NCBI GenBank assembly: GCA_017415025.1 | Contig: JAFQJH010000004.1 | Span: forward strand, 226,031 to 290,030 | Direction: 5' to 3' | Length of the DNA stretch: 64,000 nucleotides | Source of the DNA: Clostridia bacterium | Lineage (GTDB): Bacteria; Bacillota; Clostridia; Oscillospirales; Acutalibacteraceae | Shown: in pieces, positions 59,411 through 64,000 of the stretch | Numbering within the stretch: position 1 is the first letter of the stretch | How the letters are laid out: each line of letters begins with the position of its first letter | The notes under the pieces: model-generated | Seen by the model: the letters and a program-made list of their open reading frames with translations, nothing else | Databases searched by the model: none | What the model was told of the DNA's origin: nothing | Program-made: the position numbers and the translations under genes

Positions 59411-60664
59411 TTATAGATCAAGGCTATTCGGATTCAAAAGGAAATCATAAATATTTATTATCATTATTCCGTCCTCTGTATACCACGGAGCAGGAGTATC
59501 CTTGACAATAATTATTTTCTTGAAAGAATCATCAATTCGAATCAATGAATTGCTTTCCTGTTTCAACTTTTCGTTGTCCGGAATTAAAAAGGCCGATTGA
59601 ATATAATACCTTTTTGCTCCCTTATTACAGACGAAATCCACCTCATACTGTTTACGAATAAATTTATTGTTTTTATCCTTACCTGCAACCGGAACTATTC
59701 CGACATCTACATTAAAATCACGGCTTACCAATTCATTATAAATGATATTCTCCATTGTATGGTTTTCTTCAAGCTGACGAAAATTTATTCGTGCATTACG
59801 TAGTCCAATATCAGAAAAGTAGTACTTATGCGGTGTATCAATATACTTTTTGCCTTTAATATCATATCTTATAGCTCTGTTGACAACGAAAGCATCACTG
59901 AGGTATTCCAGATAAGTCTTTATTGTATTTACGCTGATTGTTTTATTCTTTTTAGACTTAAATGTATCCGCAAGCTTTTTGGGATTGGTCAGCGAACCTA
60001 TTCCTGAAGAAAGAATATCAATAAGCTCCTCAAATTCTTCTTTGTTTTTAATGTTATGACGGGAAATAATATCATTGATGTAAGTCTCTTTAAAAAGATT
60101 TTTCAGCAACTCAATTTTTTGCTCTGAATTTCCGAGCAAAGCTACGGGAGGAAGCCCGCCGAACAAAACAAATTCATTCCACGCATCGTATTTATTACCA
60201 TCGTACTCCTGCATAAATTCAGCAAATGACAGCGGTCTAATATGCAATTCGTCCCCTCTGCCTCTGAACTCTGTAATAATATCCTTTGATAAAAATCGCG
60301 CGTTACTGCCAGTTACATAAACGTCCGCATTTTTTATCCTGATTAACCCGTTGAGAACGGATTCAAAATCTTCCAGCATCTGCACCTCATCAAACAGAAT
60401 GTAATACATACTGTCATCTGCAATTTTTTCTTTGATATACGGATAAAGAATTTCCGGGTTGCGAAAGCTCTTAAATTCAAACGAATCAAAAGGGATCTCT
60501 ATAATATGTGACTCGTCAACACCCTCATTTAGAAGGTGCTGCTTAAAAAGATTGAACAGCAAATATGACTTGCCGCAACGGCGGATACCGGTAATAACCT
60601 TTATCAAGCCATTATGCTTTTTCATGATCAATTTATTCAGATAATACTCTCTTTTAAATTCCAC
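59411..60664 (-). CDS. AAA ATPase with DUF4143 domain
   Basis: Protein of about 417 residues of the AAA_14/DUF4143 type that is scattered through bacterial and archaeal genomes, often as a likely mobile or accessory gene. Walker A is GIRRCGKS near residue 25, Walker B is YYILFDEVQML, and TGSNARFLSKD is the sensor-1 region. The DUF4143 part (about 190-340) has LSDAFVVNRAIRYDIKGKKYIDTPHKYYFSDIGLRNA, and the end looks like a PD-(D/E)XK-like fold (YEVDFVCNKG). The GTG at 60664 gives the usual MEFKREYYLNKL start; an ATG at 60679 or 60700 is possible. It is more AT-rich than its neighbours, which hints at acquisition. Function unknown. Confidence 0.85.
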   Translation of the reverse strand: MEFKREYYLNKLIMKKHNGLIKVITGIRRCGKSYLLFNLFKQHLLNEGVDESHIIEIPFDSFEFKSFRNPEILYPYIKEKIADDSMYYILFDEVQMLEDFESVLNGLIRIKNADVYVTGSNARFLSKDIITEFRGRGDELHIRPLSFAEFMQEYDGNKYDAWNEFVLFGGLPPVALLGNSEQKIELLKNLFKETYINDIISRHNIKNKEEFEELIDILSSGIGSLTNPKKLADTFKSKKNKTISVNTIKTYLEYLSDAFVVNRAIRYDIKGKKYIDTPHKYYFSDIGLRNARINFRQLEENHTMENIIYNELVSRDFNVDVGIVPVAGKDKNNKFIRKQYEVDFVCNKGAKRYYIQSAFLIPDNEKLKQESNSLIRIDDSFKKIIIVKDTPAPWYTEDGIMIINIYDFLLNPNSLDL

Positions 60665-60814
60665 AAAAACACCATCCATTGAAAAAAACTGCATATACAT
60701 TAAATAATTTTCATTTACAGTATAACTTATAATTAACTAAAAGTCAACCTTAATTGAATTTTTTTGAATATATAATAAATTATTTTCAATAAAACGTTTT
60801 AACAAGAATGAAGA

Positions 60815-60868
60815 AACCGCTTTATCCGATACAGATGTATACGATACTTCAAATCGGATAAAACGGTT
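60815..60868. repeat. Long-armed inverted repeat
   Basis: Arms of 16 bases (AACCGCTTTATCCGAT and ATCGGATAAAACGGTT, 15 of 16 paired) around a 22-base centre, in an AT-rich gap. It lies 48 bases after the stop of the minus-strand GH38-like gene with a T-rich tail, so it may serve as a terminator. The loop is unusually large. Confidence 0.5.
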
Positions 60869-60915
60869 AAAAATAATTTTAAATTTATTTTGTTCTTCGC
60901 CTTGTGAGAGTGTTT

Positions 60916-61902
60916 TTACTCCCCAATCGGAGTTTCTTCTACAAATCCGTCCTCGATAATACGGAAGGTCTGGATTTCATAGGGAAGAATCTCTGCACGG
61001 AAGCCGGCATCAATCGCATCACACATAACAGTGATTGCTTTTTCCTTGCCTGCTGTTTCTCTCAGACGGAAAATAACGTCACCGTTACCCTCTTCCGCAT
61101 ACTTCACGCTGATAACCTCGACCTCATCGGTGTTGAGTCTGATAAAATCTGCATCAATTTCACCGTCACCGATAATCTTTTCCGCAACGTCGGCAGCTAC
61201 ATCTTCTTCACCGAGAAGAAGTGATGTCCAACAGCTTCTGATATCAGCACTCTCGTTTCTGCCGTCCTGAACACAGATACGGTCAGCCTTTTCGAGGAGC
61301 TTTTCAGCCTCGGTTGCCTCGCCTGCATAGACGGGCTGCTTAACGCTCCTGAGGTCAAGCTCGTTCTGAAAAACTGCCATAACCTCGTCCTCGACGGATT
61401 CAAAATCATTAGCCTTGATGAACTCATCGTCAATATCGTTTACATCAACCTTTTCAAGTCCGCCGTAAACAAGAGTTCTTGTGAACGCCTCGTTATCGAG
61501 CCAATAGGTTTCGCTCTCGCTGTCAAGCACACAGGCATCGAAGTTCGAATTATAAATAATCTGTGCAAAAGCATCGTTATAAATACGTGCACCCTGAAAA
61601 ACTCTGTATTCCTTATCAAACTTTTCCTTGAAATATGTTACGGAATAAAGAACACTTCTCATCAGCTTTTCTGCTGACATTTCCTTATCGTCGCTTACCC
61701 AGAGACCGACGCAGGGATACCATCTTTCCCTTTTAATCTGCTTTGCAACTGCGGCAAAAAGCTCGGGGTCGATTTTTTCAAGCTCACCCAACTCAAATGC
61801 AGTAAGACCGTTGACGATAAGCTTTTTGAAATCGTCAAGCTTCTGCAAAGCATCACGTACAGCCTCAATGCTGAATTCGTTTAAAACTGCAATCTTACTC
61901 AT
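60916..61902 (-). CDS. Short GH38-like protein without recognisable catalytic residues
   Basis: Protein of 328 residues. Its N-terminal part (about 1-130) follows the GH38 alpha-mannosidase layout: DPELFAAVAKQIKRERWYPCVGLWVSDDKEMSAEKLMRSVLYSVTYFKEKF resembles the family segment around EGRWEPVGGMWVEPD and LVRQLLYG. The C-terminal part (about 265-328; GDVIFRLRETAGKEKAI...PYEIQTFRI) resembles the terminal beta-domain of GH38 enzymes. But it is a third of the usual length. The HxDxxW zinc site is absent at the N-terminus, and the PD(S/T)FG nucleophile region reads ARIYNDAFAQII. It therefore looks like a degenerate, non-catalytic relative. It is 3 bases downstream of its operon partner. Family assignment is by eye and uncertain. 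Confidence 0.5.
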   Translation of the reverse strand: MSKIAVLNEFSIEAVRDALQKLDDFKKLIVNGLTAFELGELEKIDPELFAAVAKQIKRERWYPCVGLWVSDDKEMSAEKLMRSVLYSVTYFKEKFDKEYRVFQGARIYNDAFAQIIYNSNFDACVLDSESETYWLDNEAFTRTLVYGGLEKVDVNDIDDEFIKANDFESVEDEVMAVFQNELDLRSVKQPVYAGEATEAEKLLEKADRICVQDGRNESADIRSCWTSLLLGEEDVAADVAEKIIGDGEIDADFIRLNTDEVEVISVKYAEEGNGDVIFRLRETAGKEKAITVMCDAIDAGFRAEILPYEIQTFRIIEDGFVEETPIGE

Positions 61903-61905
61903 TTT

Positions 61906-63702
61906 TTACGCCTCCTCTGCAATAAAGCCGTAGTATCTGCCGACCCAGTAAGCGAAGGTGTACGGATAGCAGCCCTCGAAGTGTGAGTTTCTGCTGTCAT
62001 CTCTGATAAGATACTGGAACGGATTACGGTCGAATTTTTCTGTTGAACGCTCATCGGGCATAAGCAGAACAGACATTTCTTTGTCCACGTCTGCGCCGTG
62101 GCGGAGTCTCTTTACGGGTACGTCGTGACGATCAAGCTTAACAAGTGCGGCGTGTCTTGTAATTTCGTGACGGTAGAACCAGTCTGCCATACGCTCAAAA
62201 TCAAGCTCAATATCGGGACAGCCTGCAAGCATCGGGAAAGCATAGCCCGGCTGTACCTCACGAAGAAGTGTACCTGACCAGGATTTGAAGGACTTGCGAT
62301 AGGTTGCAAGAAGCTCCTCATCCTCTTCAAGAGTACAAAGCATCCAGAAGGTTGCAAGAGCAAGAAGATTGTCGCCGTACATAAGGTCCTCTTCGGGAGA
62401 AGCACCGCAGCCGATTGCTCCCTGGAAGAAGCGGTCGAAATGCTTTGTGGAAAGCTCTGCATAGCCGTCAGCGATAAGTGCATCGTAGGTCTCCTTCCAG
62501 AGTCCCTCTTCGCCCGTGACGTGCATTGTAACCTTAAGGTACATAAGAAGCTCTGCGGCATTGAGCGGAGCGTCAACATAGCCCGAGCCTGCCTGTGCAA
62601 AATAACGCTTGCTCCACTTTGCCCACGTTGTCGGCTTGCCCGAATGCTCAAGGAATTCGAACTTGCCGTTGATGATATGAGTCATTGTTCTGCGGCAGGA
62701 ATCCTTGATAAGCTCGTCGAGCTCGGGATCGCCTTCACCGAGAATATCGTGTGCAAGACGGTAATGCAGGAAGTGGTTTGTAACCTCGTCACTGCTTGTA
62801 TCAGCCTTGTAGCAAAGGTCGTCATCCGTATATCCGAGGTCGCGGTAGAGCTTTGCAAGGCGGTCGGGAATGGGGTGAGTGCAGGGAACCTGCTCGCCCA
62901 CTCTGCCCGTATGTAATGATTCTGATGTTTCGGCACAGGTAGCAACGTCACCTTTTCTCTGATAGAAATGTCCGTCATCGGGAAGAGGCTCGCCCGTTAC
63001 GTGATATGAACGTGCAATAAAACCCTCTTCTCTGCCGTGAACGTAGGTAAGAAGAAGCATAGCCTCGGAGGTGAGAGTCGCAAGGTGTCTTGCTTCGATT
63101 GTCTTGGGATGATCCTCGCCGAGCTCACGCTTGAGAACAGCGTATCTGCATACCTCACCGACAAAATGGTCGCCCGTGAACGTACCGTCGTTGTCACAGG
63201 AGGTATATCCGAGTGCCGTTTTGATGTTCTTCGGCTCAGTTGTATTCATATGGCAGATCATTCCGCGGCGCATAACGTATTTGTGTGACTCCTCGCGAAG
63301 AAGGTCGCCTCTTTCCTCACAGGTGAGCATAATCATTTCGATGTAAGAAACGCTGTCCTCACCGTTGAGAACCCATACGTTGTCTCCCTCGGGAAGAATT
63401 GCAGTAACATTGTCATAATCAAGATGCTTGTGCGCGCTGAAGAACATAATGATATCCTCTGCACGCTCGGCATTCGGGTCATAACGTGTGAGTCCTGTTG
63501 TTGCTCCGTACCAGATAACGCCGTTAGCGCCCTCAGCAAAGCAGGTGTAATCGCTCTTCTTTGACGGAAGAGGATACGGGAAGCCTTCAAGGTCGGGAGC
63601 TGTATTCACTGTCTCAAAAAGAGCCTGCGGAACACGCGCATCGTCCTTTTTCATAAAGGTAATTTTTCTTGTAAGGTGTGGTTTTAAGATATAAGGTTTC
63701 AA
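61906..63702 (-). CDS. Uncharacterised protein with propeller-like motif and predicted helical barrel
   Basis: Soluble protein of 598 residues, no signal peptide. Near the N-terminus, GVIWYGATTGLTRYDPN looks like one Reg_prop-type propeller blade. The middle carries GYTSCDNDGTFTGDHFVGEVCRYAVLKRELGEDHP, EGFIARSYHVTGE and CYKADTSSDEVTNHFLHYRLAHDIL. These resemble a conserved pattern that I have seen in hypothetical proteins with an (alpha/alpha)-barrel (TSDNDG... KGDTSSDE... GKPTRWG). GKPTTWAKWSKRYF fits the last of these. It may be a carbohydrate-active or binding protein, but no function is known to me. TTG start with AAGGTG upstream. It forms an operon with the GH38-like gene. Confidence 0.72.
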   Translation of the reverse strand: MKPYILKPHLTRKITFMKKDDARVPQALFETVNTAPDLEGFPYPLPSKKSDYTCFAEGANGVIWYGATTGLTRYDPNAERAEDIIMFFSAHKHLDYDNVTAILPEGDNVWVLNGEDSVSYIEMIMLTCEERGDLLREESHKYVMRRGMICHMNTTEPKNIKTALGYTSCDNDGTFTGDHFVGEVCRYAVLKRELGEDHPKTIEARHLATLTSEAMLLLTYVHGREEGFIARSYHVTGEPLPDDGHFYQRKGDVATCAETSESLHTGRVGEQVPCTHPIPDRLAKLYRDLGYTDDDLCYKADTSSDEVTNHFLHYRLAHDILGEGDPELDELIKDSCRRTMTHIINGKFEFLEHSGKPTTWAKWSKRYFAQAGSGYVDAPLNAAELLMYLKVTMHVTGEEGLWKETYDALIADGYAELSTKHFDRFFQGAIGCGASPEEDLMYGDNLLALATFWMLCTLEEDEELLATYRKSFKSWSGTLLREVQPGYAFPMLAGCPDIELDFERMADWFYRHEITRHAALVKLDRHDVPVKRLRHGADVDKEMSVLLMPDERSTEKFDRNPFQYLIRDDSRNSHFEGCYPYTFAYWVGRYYGFIAEEA

Positions 63703-64000
63703 TTCGCACCTTTCCTTTCTTAGGGTGACGGTAGTAATCCGAACCGTGTTTTTTATCGGATGATTTCCGCCACTTCTTTGTTAAAATACTCGCCAATCCG
63801 CAAGGATTGGCTGTGTTTTTGCCTTGAATTGCCAAAAATCCTCTCGATAAAAAATCTTCGACCCGAAAGTTAGGGTATAGTAAGTCGAACACTGCACGGT
63901 TTTGGAAGACAAATTTTCGCCTTGACTTCAGAAAAGCCTTTTGCAATACGACAGTATTACTGCAAGGCTTTTCCTTGTCAGAACAAAAATTTTTGTCTTA
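63703..64000. other. Non-coding region at the window end with hairpins
   Basis: No gene supported in about 298 bases. Visible structures are GCCAATCC-gcaa-GGATTGGC (63792-63811) followed by TGTGTTTTT, and a bulged hairpin GAAAAGCCTT...AAGGCTTTTC (63931-63973). A 110-codon minus-strand frame (63614-63946) crosses it but lacks a binding site and overlaps the start of the next gene. The upstream promoter of the operon at 61906-63702 must lie here. Its texture resembles a dispersed repeat. Confidence 0.4.

Noticed and set aside
63614-63946. 110-codon minus-strand frame at the window end
   Set aside because: Overlaps the next gene in another frame, has no ribosome binding site and a random-looking basic composition.
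1-64000. tRNA or rRNA genes
   Set aside because: No gap contains a cloverleaf with a GTTCRA-type T-arm or rRNA text that I recognise.

Overview
The window looks like a chromosomal segment of an anaerobic, gut-dwelling Clostridia member of the Ruminococcaceae/Oscillospiraceae type (inference). The supporting signs are a PolC-type replicative polymerase, the order pyrH-frr-uppS-cdsA-dxr-rseP-ispG-polC, a glycyl radical enzyme with its activase, ferredoxin-type aldo/keto reductase, a bile salt hydrolase, and a secreted CotH protein ending in a dockerin. Genes are tightly packed, with good Shine-Dalgarno sites and many hairpin terminators. I saw no rRNA, tRNA, CRISPR array, prophage or transposase gene.

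Layout. 1-2.4 kb: ECF sigma factor, membrane-anchored partner and a small membrane protein. 2.4-6.7 kb: aldo/keto reductase, ECF transporter S component and DUF1893 protein joined by ATGA overlaps, then a MIF-like tautomerase and an acyl-CoA synthetase. 6.7-12.1 kb (minus): activase, glycyl radical enzyme, FGGY sugar kinase and phosphomannose-isomerase-like protein in one operon behind a consensus promoter. 12.2-16.5 kb: argC-argJ-argB-argD behind a promoter overlapped by an ARG-box-like palindrome. 16.5-19 kb: bile salt hydrolase convergent with a membrane-anchored M20 peptidase. 19-30 kb (minus): polC and the isoprenoid/lipid/translation cluster, with one foreign-looking membrane gene inserted. 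30-40 kb: cytoplasmic GH89 enzyme, LacZ-type beta-galactosidase, DUF1846 protein, iron alcohol dehydrogenase and an ABC exporter. 40-42.3 kb: three tandem paralogous small membrane proteins (one broken) and a cluster of double-hairpin repeats. 42.3-47.4 kb (minus): an operon of two small bitopic proteins around an LCP-like protein, a GH13 enzyme and a phosphoesterase. 47.4-56.4 kb: MecA, Rpe, CotH-dockerin protein, TetR regulator, MFS and MATE transporters. 56.6-59.4 kb: nifS-nifU-mnmA. 59.4-64 kb (minus): a DUF4143 ATPase and a two-gene operon of a GH38-like protein lacking catalytic residues plus an uncharacterised protein.

The most unusual points are: (i) the PolC has no 3'-5' exonuclease insertion in its PHP domain; (ii) three repeat elements at 41945-42241 share a GTAGGG...CCCTAC bracket and contain hairpins whose stem triplets covary perfectly; (iii) a glycyl radical enzyme with a CxE lyase-type active site is linked to a sugar kinase and isomerase; (iv) a shortened GH38-like protein seems to be a pseudoenzyme; (v) a tandem paralogue array contains one copy split by a single in-frame stop.

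All family names come from reading motifs by eye; no database search or structure prediction was run.
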